This document shows positions 52,610 through 63,130 of a stretch of 64,000 nt of DNA, piece after piece. Numbering within the stretch: the stretch's first letter is position 1; each line of letters starts with the position of its first letter. Origin of the DNA: Pseudopyrenochaeta lycopersici (lineage: Eukaryota > Ascomycota > Dothideomycetes > Pleosporales > Pseudopyrenochaetaceae); assembly GCA_003313425.1 (NCBI GenBank), contig NHZP01000003.1:2254094-2318093 (forward strand), given 5' to 3'. The translations under genes and the position numbers were made by a program. Under the pieces are notes generated by a model, which saw nothing but the letters and a program-made list of their open reading frames with translations, did not search any database and had not been told where the DNA came from.

Positions 52610-55600
52610 ATCTTACTGCGTACTCCTTGTACTTCTTACTAGCCGTAGAGCTGCTATAACGGCTTAACTCGGATTAAGAGAGCTCCTTAAGCAGCTTAAT
52701 CTCCACGTCAACGAGCCTGAGCCAGTTATTATCTGTCGCCTGTGTAAATTTACTCTGCATAGCACTAGTAAGTCTATCGCTGATTATGTGGTTAAAAAAC
52801 ACAACTATTCTAGGTATATAACGAAGCAGCTACGCGAACTTCTTAAACTGTACAACATCCTAGGCCTAAGAGAGCTCCGCCTGCGACTAGACTACTCTCC
52901 GCCTTATCCCTATCTTACTAATTACCTTAGAAATACGTGTAAGCATTATAGCTATAAGACGACGAGCATTAACCTTATAGGTCGCTATTTATCTGCTAAG
53001 CACGGCGTAAAGCGCAAGTCCTTGATATAGCTCCATGATCATGTTAGCTGAGGCCTGATGCTCTAAAGCTAGGACTATAATAGGGCGTACGGTTATTAGA
53101 TTGTGAAACAGGATTGTACATCTGCTACTCGCAGTTCTGTCGTCGACAGCAGCTTGCAACAGACCTCTGCACCGCGCCTGCAGCGCCTTAAACAGCTACA
53201 TCTTAAAGAACTTAAACGCATAAATCGTCGTCGAACGAATATAACTAATAACCTTGGCGGTTGCGACATAGCTTTGAACACGAACTAGATGCGACGCACT
53301 GGATAGGCGGAAACCTTTGCTGGTGCAGAGCGCAGGCTCCTTGTGCAGCTCGCGCAGATCCCTGTTGTTACGGTGCAGAATCTGCACCTTAGACTCTACG
53401 GAGGCGTAGACCTATACAGCTGCAAGGAAGATAAGTATAGACTAAGCCTTCTAGTCGCAGCGCTAGACTAAGTCTTTGATTAATATGAAGACACAGTCCG
53501 CTATACTGATGTTTTAATCTAGTGTCTGCTTTATAGTTTATACCCTGATCGCACGTATAAGGCGCCTTTTAAGTTAGTTAGTCGTAAGGTAACTACCTAA
53601 AGATATAGAAGGATCTTTAAGATAGTTTTCTGTTTCTGTGTACGCTTCTAGAGGCTGGACAAGTGCGCACGATAAAACCTTCTACGTAGGTCTCTTACTA
53701 AAGAGTAAGATGAGTTGCTGCACTAACTGTGGTTTGACTAGGCATGGTCCCTTATGCCCGAGATAAAGACGAAGGAGGTAGAGCCGCGCGCATACTAATT
53801 AAAATTAGGCCCTCTAAACTTAGAAACCTGGGAATTAATTTTAGAAGATAAGAGCGACGAGTCTGCCTCTGTTATTACAGACGATAGTAAGGAAGAGTTT
53901 GAATTAGCAGAAAGTCTACTAATAACTATATCAGAATTTAAGGAGCCTTCTAAAAGTTATAGTTTCTTAAAAAGGAATAGTAGAGAAGCTCTTTCTTGGG
54001 CTAAGTATATAAAGCGCCGCTAGTCTACTAGTATAGCCTACGCTGTAAGTGCTCTAGATTTAAGAAGGGATTATGAAACTCCTTAACCTTTTAAAAAAAA
54101 GGAGGCGACATAGAGTAGCCTACTAGAAGATATGCTCTTCTGCTTTATATATTTTCTATTAATAGAGGAATATAAGGATAGCACGCTGTCCTCTACCCTT
54201 CTGATATACTCCAGCGGTGTTCTTAGCTTAACTTAAGGTGGCTCTACATTCGAACGCGCGGGGAATTATACGTTAAAATTATCTGCTATAATCTATTACG
54301 TTTGAATAATTATCCTTAAAGCTACTCTTCCTTAGTTTGCTTATGTTAGCCTAGGTTAGAGCGTTAGACTACGCTATAGACAAGTAGAGCTCCTTAATTA
54401 GGCCTGTAGAAAAAATTTATACCTAAGATCGCTAACACTAATAAATAAGCTTCTTAGCCTACACAATTACAGGAGGGTAAGCAGTTACTTAGAAGGGCTC
54501 TTATTCCGCGTAACTTAGAGCTAAGACAGCTAGGTTATCTCTTAGGAAAAACATAGCCTTTCTATAGCAAAGTTCTGTTAGATCAGCTACAACTCTATTT
54601 AGGACACTTTAGCAGTATATAGTAAACTTATGTATAGTTAGAGTCCGCCAATCAATCTAGGTAGTATTCGTGACTATCTTACTAATACTTCTGCTAGCTA
54701 TTCCTTCGTGACTGACAGTGCGAATAGCCTCTTAGAATTATACCTAGAGCTATCTTACAGGGCTTCCTTAGCGACGGTTAATAGACTGCTAGCTAATGAT
54801 AACTGGGACGACTAAGCAGTCCGCTAGTACCTAGAGCTATACAGTTAAATAACTAAGCTAATAATATTATTACTGTATTTGCTAGGAGGACAGGCTCTAA
54901 GGGGAACAGAACTGTCAGCGCTTGAGCACTGTAATAGATCTTCAACATCTTATAGTGTATGTGTATATTCACGTAAGATAGCGCTAATCTTTAGGCACGC
55001 TAAGTCCTAGCGCTTAACTAATTATAAGTTCTACGTAGTAAGATTTATACTAGATAAAGTTAGTCAGCTTCTCTACTATTATCTTGTGTTCATTTAGCTA
55101 TTTGTATGCATGCTCTATTAAGAGTTCTACGCAGGGGACATTAATAGCACGCTTCTCTTTTTATTACTAACTGTTCTAAAAGAGCTATTAAAGACGTCAG
55201 TGCTTACAAAGGTACTTAAGCGTTAAACTACGAGCACTGTAGGTTTCTAATTAAGCGTTAGGACATATTAATAGCTAGTAATTACAGTAACTAATAAACA
55301 TATTTAACACATATTAGAACCTTTTAACAGGCATAATAACTGAAGCACAAAGGCAGATCTAAATATAGTATATGCATGGCAGAGTAGGCACAGACTACTG
55401 CAAAGAGGTATGTTATATAGAATTAACGGTGCATTCCTGGATACGCTTCAACCTGCGCTGCTTAATATTTATAAATAGGCATTAAATAAGTAGCATAAGT
55501 TTCTGCAGCTAGAACCAGCAGCTTATAACGCCTGTATTAAGATAATTAAAGGTTAAAAGCGTAAGGTAGCGTCTTCTTCTAGCGATAGTTCTCCAAAACA

Positions 55601-56760
55601 GCGTTATACTACTTAGCGAACGGGCATAGATTCATCCCCACTAAATAAGTAAGCCCTCCTTAAGCCTATGCCACATAAGATCAGCTAAGGCCTGTAGGCG
55701 AAGGAAGTTAAAGTTACCTTTTACAAAAGTACACTAAAACAAGCATAGCTAGGTTATATACCTATCTTTAGTCGCCTAAGTTACTTTAAGCGCGACAGAG
55801 TAATTAAGGAGAGGAAAAAGATTTTAGCCTATATTACGAGCGAAGAAGCAGAACTTAACAGATACTTTAATTCCTGCTACTAGCTGCATAGTATAGATAA
55901 AGAGTTTATACGCTAGAGAAACGTTAGCTGCTAGCTTTGTTACGCAGACAGTAGGAAGATAGAGCCTGATTACCTACTTAAGCACTATAACTATTACTGT
56001 AGCTCCGCAAGAGCTTAATAAATTTTTAATTAGCTTTAAGCGCTTAAGCTTCCACAGCGCTTAAGGGGTGCTAGCTAGTGCGATTTATGCTCTATAACTG
56101 AATTTGTGTGTGCAGATATTATTACAGGCGTCTGGCTAGGTAACGCCAAGTACGAGGCCGAAAGAAGTTATTAGAGAGAGCAGGCGGAGAAGTTACTTAA
56201 CAGGGATAGGAAATGCTAAATAAAGCTGGTAGTAAAGAGGACTATTACTGCACTTTATACTTATAATGAACATATCCTAGGAGCCTTTTTAATAGAAAGA
56301 CTTAGTGAGGAGAACAGAGTAGATATTATGGCGAAGAATTAGGTAGAGTTCTGGTTCTGGCAACGCGTCTCTCTGGGTAGCAGTACAGTCTTAAGGCTTC
56401 TTTTCGTGTTTAAAATACTTATAAGTACTTTCAACTTTAGATGATCCTAGCTATTAGCAACAAAGAGCCCTAATTTAAGCGTAATCTCCCTACTACTATG
56501 TAGTTACGGCTGGGACAACGACGATAAAGTATAAGGCTAGCATAACACGTTAAAGTAGTAGATAGGAAAATGTGGATTCTGTGCTAGACGCGGGCTTAAA
56601 GATACTAAGATCAATTACAGTTTAAGCAACTGTAGGCGCGGGGGATTAACACAGCAGTTAATCTGTATGGGCGAAGCTATCTTTCTTAAAGGTTTTAAAG
56701 CAAAAGGTGGTTGTGCGAGGTGCGCTGTGCCTTAAGAAATTTGTAACAGGTAGGCAAAAT
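52610..56760 (+). pseudogene. OrsD-type gene, copy 2, heavily RIP-damaged, helicase motifs not seen
   Basis: The head reads IICRLCKFTLHSTSKSIADY..KKH and CKHCSYKTTSINLIGRYLSAKH, two C2H2-type fingers as in OrsD proteins. 53100-53450 continues with coding-like text (LAQIPVVTVQNLHLRLYGGV). Near 54870 LYLLGGQALRGTELSALEH matches the GGxPxRGxEL block of copy 1. At 55900-56750 come Cys/His clusters (CQLCYADS, CDLC, CGFCARRGLKD) like the zinc-rich tail of the family. I find no RecQ motifs between. It is a divergent second copy 156 bp downstream of copy 1 in the same orientation. Confidence 0.6.
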
Positions 56761-57429
56761 TAAGCGACAGAGTCTAGAGAGAGTAACCTCTAGAACGTTA
56801 TTAATACGGGCGCTTAGTATACAATACAGTTATTAGGCTATACTAATGTACTAATACAAGGTACGCCTTTAACTTATTAATAATGATAGAAGAGGAGGGT
56901 AAGGAGGAGTACTGTGACCTGGATAATGTTAACGTGACCATGTAGCTATATAGGAAGTTAGTTGTTGCTAACGTTAAAGGTACTAAGATGCTGCGACAGC
57001 TTTAGGTATGGACGCAAATGCTATAAAAGGCACGCTTAGAGTACTAAGATTTTAGAGTACTTTTAGAGTTATTATAATAACACTAGATCTCTACTAAGTA
57101 GCTAGAGTACAATAATGCTGCAGCATATCAGCCCTAGTTCTTCTAATAAGTACCCTTAAAAATGTACTGTTACAAGAAGGAGCGAAGACATTAATTAAAA
57201 TATACAGTTACTTACATTACGCGATGTTATTATAATTCTATTACTACTCGTATAGAATACGCATCCTTAACTTTTAGACAGGTAGACAAAGGCTTAGAAC
57301 TACTTAATAATGCTTTCTTAAAGACTTTGGCGTCTTAGTCTATAAGCAGCATGGTACTGCAGTCGTTAATCTTAACACGTATCCCCTGCAGTATTATACT
57401 ATGTACCTAAACTGTACCTTTAGGGTTAT

Positions 57430-57535
57430 ATTAGGTTGCCCCTAGGGGCAAGAATTAAGTTAGCCTCTAGAGGCAAGACCCTAGGGGGGTTAACAAGCGT
57501 AGGAAGTAATGCCTGCCCCTAGGGGCAAGATGCCT
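57430..57535. repeat. TTGCCCCTAGGGGCAA palindromes
   Basis: A perfect palindrome occurs near 57437-57452, with a close second copy near 57515-57530 and diverged versions between (GCCTCTAGAGGC, CCCTAGGGGGG). It lies after the second OrsD-like gene and could act as a hairpin. Confidence 0.75.
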
Positions 57536-57699
57536 GTGCAAACAACGTAGCTTTACGAACTTTAAAACTTTATATAGCCTTCCTACCTACTACTCTATAG
57601 CGTGCCTATTCTATAAGAAGCTATTTTCCTAGGCTCTATTATATAAAAACCGCTCCTATAAAACGCAAAGGCGATAAAACAGCTGTTAAGGGAAGGAAG

Positions 57700-57996
57700 A
57701 AGTAACGAGTAGAGGTGAAAGATGTAGACTCCGTTCACGAGCAGGCTGAGCTATATCAACTGGCTACTGCTAGGTTTCCAATCAATGTGCTTACTTCAGA
57801 GTAGACGACTGGCACCAACCGGTCCATCAACGAACACTACAAGCGCCGCCTCTGCCAGACATTCAGAGAAGTAGGCGTCCTTCGCAGAAATAAAAGCCGC
57901 TGACTGCAGGTTGCTTACACAAAAGCGCAAGTGCACCAGATGCTTGACTATCTTAGGCTGAGAGAAAGCGGAGTTCTGAGCGATCGTAGTAGCTAG
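57700..57996 (+). pseudogene. Unrecognised coding-like segment, little RIP
   Basis: Plus frame from CGA GTA GAG GTG: about 90 codons with only two stops, giving LATARFPINVLTSE, NEHYKRRLCQTFREVGVLRR and KAQVHQMLDYLRLRES. CpA and TpG are common, in contrast to both flanks. It could be the 3' end of the gene before it or an unrelated captured exon. No family recognised. Confidence 0.35.
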
Positions 57997-58524
57997 CGAA
58001 CTAAGGGAGGAGATAATGCGGATTAGCCATCGTTCAAAGACTAGAGTAGCGTTGTTGGATAGAGGGCAGAACCTATAGCGTGCAACTATTAAGTAGAGGC
58101 CTTAAAGGAATATTTACATAGTTCTTAGTCTGCGCATAGGGGGCGGTAGTAGATTAGTAACATCTACGACAAAGGTTCCATCCCTTAAGCCGCAGCAGCT
58201 AAGACGAGCTAACCCTAACAGCAGACGCAAAAAAAAAGCTTATAGGTAGCTGTTATTAAGAGCTAAGTTTTTAGGACGGGCTCTTAAGTGGCCGGGACCA
58301 CGTCTAACCAAAAAACCTTGCCTAAATGCGAGATACTGTCGTTATTCCGCTACTAACTGTTAAAGTCTATAGGCAGGATATTTAAGTAGAAGCGTCTGCG
58401 AACTAATACAGTCTTTGGGTCTAGTCTTGAGCGAAGACTATATAAGGAAGATTATCTACAATATGCTTGTAAGACTACGCTGTGTAATTTAAATAGCTAC
58501 TAACACGGTAAGAGCTGTAAAAAG
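57997..58524. other. Decayed DNA, no gene supported
   Basis: Mixed RIP composition. The minus frame of the next pseudogene can be followed into this stretch for some distance, but interruptions become frequent. Confidence 0.3.
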
Positions 58525-59292
58525 CTAGATAAGAGGTGTGCTATGTAGTAACTCGCCGTAGTTCTTATTCTCGTTCTTATTCTCGCTGTCAAAGTTTACA
58601 GTAATATTCATAGCCAGCCTCGTTAACTTAGGCCTAGCCTCCTAAGTTTTGCGCGCTTTCTCAGACCTAGTCCTAGTAGGTCTCTTGCTTTTTGATCGTT
58701 CCAGGCTTCTTTTTACCTCCTGTTTACTTAGTGCATTATACACGTTCCCTGCAACGGTGTGTAGGCTAGCCTACGGCTCCACAAACAACGCTGCTGGGTC
58801 CTTAGGTTAGCTATCTGTTATGTTTAGAAGAAGCTGTGTAGAGCTATCTAGTAGAGGCAGGTTACTAGTTAGTAATTCTATAGTATAAGGTGCCTGCGAG
58901 GAGAGCTTTTTTGGGTTAATAAGCTCGTATACTATCTTGCCCGCGAGAAACGTAAGCTAATAGGAGGACACTAGACCTGACTGCATAGAGTAAAGAGACA
59001 GAGAGGATGTATTACATCTGGCCTTATCAACTAGAAGGAGCGTGTAGGAGCTAGGAAGCCTCTGCTCTGTGCCTATCCTTACAGCTATAGTAGGATCTAT
59101 AGTAGCTGCGGGGCCTACGTGTTAGGGTTATGTTACTATGCACAGCGTAGATAGCAACTTACGCTCTACAGGGATGCTAACACCGCTACTAGCAACTGCT
59201 GTGTTAAATTCTATAGTAAGATTATCTATAGCTATGCCTCTTACAGACTGTAAAAGGCTAGCTATTAGAACTGTACGATAAGTAAAGTGCAT
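58525..59292 (-). pseudogene. Secreted-protein-like gene, decayed, unknown family
   Basis: From ATG 59292 (minus) 255 codons read as protein, interrupted only by TAA/TAG at plausible Gln/Trp positions. The head (MHFTYRTVLIASLLQSVRG) looks like a signal peptide. The middle is rich in Ser, Thr and Leu (SSYTLLLVDKARCNTSSLSL). The tail is basic (SLERSKSKRPTRTRSEKAR). I recognise no domain. It is transcribed away from the repeat-precursor gene at 60361, with about 1.07 kb between the two starts. Its true end may lie further left. Confidence 0.45.
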
Positions 59293-60360
59293 TTTTAGTA
59301 GGCAGGCGTAAGAGGAGATAGATAGATAAATAGGAGGACAGGACGTTTAGGCTGGGTAGGTAAGAATAGACGAAAGAAAAGAGAAAGGGGCACAGCGAAT
59401 CCAAAGATAAAGGAAATGCAGCAGAGACAGATGCCGAAAGAGCGTTAGTTTTTTATAGCTGTTACCTTGCTGCCGTATATTACATACAGACTTAGTGTAA
59501 AGCGCAGTACAAGGTAAAGATAGCATACCTAACACTAGCGTTTCTCTACGTCCCTGCTGCATTATGTAAAGACCTTAGTTGTTAATAAAACAGTATAGCG
59601 AGAATAGCTAAACGTCCAAGTAACTAGCATGTTAGTAAATCCCGACTGTTAGGCCTGTGTTAGGGAAGTGAGAACCAGCGGTTGAAACAGTTCGCTAAGG
59701 GAGGTGCAGTAGAGACGCATAGACTGTTAGAGGTTAGAGTAAATGCACGAGCTGCGCTAAGATACTTATAGCAGCTTCTAGAAGGCTTTGAAACACTACA
59801 CAGACTAGACAGGTATTTCTTAGCTGCTAATCCTGTTACCTAATACAGCTGCTTCGTTTATGCCCCCTTCTGTTCAGTGTAGTAATTAATTAGCGCAATT
59901 GTGTTAAGTTCGGCCGCGTTATGCTAAATAGGCCGTGCACTAGAGGTGCTAGGGAAGTACTGTTCATGCTAAGGCAATGCGGGTCTAGTTATTATTGTTG
60001 TCTATGTTGCGACGTCCCTGCCAAGAACAAACCCTACGAGTTTCTTTAAGAGCCTCCCTTATTATACAATTATTTTTGCTAACAAATAGATAGGTTTAAA
60101 GGGCTATCGTTTATGCGTCTGGCTTAGTAGCTAACATGTTGAAACGATGTAAGCAGCTTAGCATGTTAGGGGCACGATTTTCGTCCTTATAGGAGGTATC
60201 TTAAAAGGATATAAAATAAGCATCTTTTACCCTAATTAGAACTTATATTATTAGCATCTCTCTATTTCATTTCTAGACACGCATCTTCTGTAAATAATTT
60301 TACTTAGCGCTCTTTTCCCTAACTTTAAGACTACTAATCCTTAATAAAGCCCCTTTTACT
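59293..60360. promoter_or_regulatory. Divergent intergenic region
   Basis: About 1.07 kb between two oppositely oriented decayed genes, so it probably held both promoters. A pyrimidine-rich leader (60290-60355) precedes ATG 60361, as is common in fungal promoters. 59600-60200 has no frame that I can support. Confidence 0.35.
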
Positions 60361-60515
60361 ATGTAAGCATTAACAGTCGCGGCTATTTTAGTGTTTACTG
60401 CAGGCATAACTGCTAATGCTGCACCTGTTATCCTCTTAGAAGGTCTCTCTGATAGCCTTCTGTCTGGGCTTCTAACTACGGTTGGCCTTAATATACCTGT
60501 AGGTGTTAATAATCT

Positions 60516-60562
60516 GTAGGTCCTACACAGCGAATAATATACTAGGTTACTAATAGTATTAG
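60516..60562 (+). other. Inferred intron of the repeat-precursor gene
   Basis: GTAGGT...TATTAG, 47 bp, with TTACTAAT as branch-point-like element. Its length (47, remainder 2) brings the signal-peptide frame exactly into the repeat frame. Confidence 0.6.
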
Positions 60563-60617
60563 GAGCTAGATAATCTGAGACTAGAGTTCTGAGGAGGCCC
60601 AGGCGGTTACAAAGAGA

Positions 60618-61442
60618 GAGCTACAGCGAGGCTGGGGCCGCGGTAGACGTAGCTAGGCGGGTCGTGTTAGCGGTGTTGTTAAGGGTGTAACTAAGGGGAT
60701 TGGCGGCGCAGTAGACGTAATTTTCATTAGGCAGACGATCTAGAACCAGACATCTCAAGAGGCGCAGCTAGTGGCGAAGAGAGAGCCACAGCGAGGCTGG
60801 GGCCGCGGTGGACGTGGCTGGGCGGGTTGTGTTGGCGGTGTTGTTAAGGGTGTAACTGAAGGTATTAGTAGGGTGGCAGATGGAATCTTTATTGGACAGA
60901 TAATCTAAGACCAGACGTCTAAGGAATCGCAGCTAGTAGCGAAGAGAGAGCCACAGCAAGGCTGAGGACGTAGTAGACGCAGGTGAGCTGGTCGTATTAG
61001 CGACGTTGTTGAGGGCGTAACTAAAGGTATTAGCGGTACAGCAGATGCTATTTTCATTGGGCAGACGATCTAAGACTAGACCTCTTAGGAATCGCAGCTA
61101 GTTGCGAAGAGGGAGCCGCAGCGAGGCCGGGGACGTAGTAGACGCGGGCGAGGTAGTTGTGTTAGCAGTGTTGTGGAGGGCGTAAGTAAGGGGATTAGCG
61201 GCGCAGCAGACGCAATTTTTATCGGACAGACAATCCAAGACCAGACCTCTTAGGAGGCGCAGCTAGTAGCTAAGAGGGAGCTGTAGCGAGGCTAGGGACG
61301 TAGTAGACGCGGGCGAGGTAGTTATGTTAGTGGGGTGGTTAAGGGTGTAAGTAAGGGTATTAGCGGGGTGGCAGATGGAATCTTTATCGGACAGACGATA
61401 CAAGACCAAAGCTCTAAGGAGGCGCAACTAGTGGCGAAGAGG
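60618..61442 (+). repeat. Five tandem 165-bp coding repeats
   Basis: Spacing is exactly 165 bp between successive AAG-AGA/AGG (Lys-Arg) + GAG junctions (60618, 60783, 60948, 61113, 61278, 61443). Copies differ mainly by transitions, and no indels break the period. Confidence 0.85.
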
Positions 61443-61869
61443 GAGGCACAGCGAGGCCAGGAAGGTGGTAGACTTAGGCAGGCAGGGATTGCTAAGTGGG
61501 GGTTGAGTCAGCGTGTAATGGCGACTCAGCTAGACCAGATTTAGAGTTTGGTGCAGATTTAGACTTTACTGGTGCAGATTTCTAAGATAGATTATTAGTA
61601 GTTTCTATAAGCAAGTAAAGTACAAAATATAGATTGTTAATAAGCAAGTTAATTTATTTAGGGTTGTAATAAGCTACTATAGATAAGGGAGTAATAAAAA
61701 GCAGTATATAAAGTATAAAAAAGAATTGTAAAAAGAAGGGTAAGGGATTGTATAGAGGTAAGTAGTAATAGTATTATTATTTAGGGGTTAGAGAGTAGGT
61801 TTAGAGTTAATTAAGAATAAGGTAGAGTTAAGTAAAAGGTATAGAAGTGTTAGATAAAATACTAAAATA

Positions 61870-62052
61870 CGCTTTACAGAATTAATAATTACGATAAATT
61901 AATTGTGTGTTGATTATAATTATATTCCTTATTAAGTTCTGTCTCCTACTTTCTTCTATATGTCCTCTACTTCTAAAGGTTCTGTCAATTAGTAATAGTT
62001 ATTAGTCCTTCCTATACTGTACTTCTAAGGTTCTCCTTATATTTAATAAGAA
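61870..62052 (-). repeat. copia-2-like LTR relic
   Basis: Shares order and words with the copia-2 LTR: TACAGAATTAATAA start, GTTCTGTCTCCT, CCTCTACTTCTAAAGGTTC, AATAGTTATTAGTCCT and CTTATATTTAA. Strongly mutated. No internal part identified. Confidence 0.5.
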
Positions 62053-62599
62053 GAGTAAGTTATTTTAGAGTTTAATAAGAGTAGGTTAAAAAGTGTTAAG
62101 ATATAATAGAGAGTAGATTAGTAGCAGTAAGAGATTAATTAAAATTAAGATTAAGAGTATTCTTATTAGATATAAATGTGTAAGTTTAAGGAGGCTAGAT
62201 AGTAGCATAAGTATTAAGTAGAACTAGTTAGTAGAAGGGCATATAAAAGAGTTTTAATAGAGAAGACATAATAAAGCAACTAGGGTAATAATAATAAATT
62301 TAGGGTTAGTTTAGGTAAATAGTTATTTTATATAACAAGGGGGATAAGTTATTAATTAGAATAATATAGTAATTTAATTTAGTAATAGTAGAAGGATAAG
62401 CATAGAGGTATTTAGTATTATAAGAGAAGAGTTATATATATTAGTAGAAGAAGAAGAAGTAATAGGTTATAAATTAGGTAATAGAGGTTAGGTTAGAGTT
62501 CTATAGAAGATTAGAAGATTAGAAGATAAAGAAGAGTTATAAGTAGATTTAAAAGTGTAGGTAAAGTAAGTAATAGTAGTAAAGTATTTAGGTTAAAGG

Positions 62600-62745
62600 T
62601 TAGAGTAAGTTAAGTAGGGGTAAAAGAGGGGCAAACAACTAAAGTAGGGGTAAATAAGAAGGAAAGTAGTAAAGTAGGGGTAAATAAGGAGTAAACAACT
62701 AGAGTAGGGGTAAAAAAGGAGTTAGTAACTAGAGTAGTAGTAAAC
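62600..62745. repeat. ~45-bp minisatellite (AAAGTAGGGGTAAATAAG...)
   Basis: GTAGGGGTAAA recurs at 62614, 62645, 62678 and 62705 with AACAACTAGAGTAGG-type spacers. C-poor on the plus strand. Confidence 0.65.
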
Positions 62746-62769
62746 TTATAAGAAGGTGTAACCGTAACA

Positions 62770-63130
62770 AGGGGCGGTCTAAGCAGCAGCTAAGTAGCAG
62801 CAATACAAGCGGCGATAGGAGCAGCAGGAGCGCGAGGCCAGCAGTGCACAGTCTGTGGCAGTGTCCGCAGCTAGGGCAGGAGGGTTTCTAAGAGATAGAT
62901 AAGCTGCGGAGCAGAGTAAGGTATAAAAAGGAGGTTCAAACGTGCTGGAAGTGTGGGATAATAGAGTATCTCTGCGGCAGAAAGCAAGGTAGCAAGCAGA
63001 GCAGTAAGCAGAGCAGCAAGCAGAGTAGTAGGCAGGCAGATTGCGCATAGCCGAACGTAGCGATAGCAGTACTATATAGGCTACGAGCAGGAGCAGAGGC
63101 AAAGCAAGGCTAGAGGTAGGTAGAGGAATT
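62770..63130 (+). pseudogene. Zinc-knuckle-like transposon fragment, uncertain
   Basis: The plus strand contains Cys-rich text in one frame (RYKKEVQTCWKCGIIEYLCG) after a basic Gln/Arg stretch, like the C-terminal zinc knuckle of fungal transposases or Gag. The minus-strand open frame 62779-63102 is Leu/Cys-rich low-complexity text and a shadow. Family not determined. Confidence 0.3.

Larger units (their letters stand above)
60361..61598 (+). pseudogene. Secreted repeat-peptide precursor with Kex2-type sites, RIP-damaged
   Basis: Exon 1 (60361-60515): ATG, one stop, then ALTVAAILVFTAGITANAAP, a clear signal peptide. Removing a 47-bp intron (60516-60562) shifts into the frame that stays readable to 61598. 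There follow a short leader ending VTKR, then five 55-residue units starting at 60618, 60783, 60948, 61113 and 61278, each ending (L)VAKR before Glu, and a shortened sixth unit. A unit has an Arg/Gly-rich half (QRGWGRGRR) and an amphipathic half (SGVVKGVTKGISG, IFIGQTIQDQTSQE). All stops fit RIP at Gln, Trp or Arg codons. The layout is that of Kex2-processed repeat precursors (repellents, pheromones, RiPP precursors). Product unknown. Confidence 0.65.

Noticed and set aside
62779..63102. 107-codon minus-strand Leu/Cys/Ala-rich open frame
   Set aside because: Low-complexity antisense of AGCAG-rich repeats; no domain.
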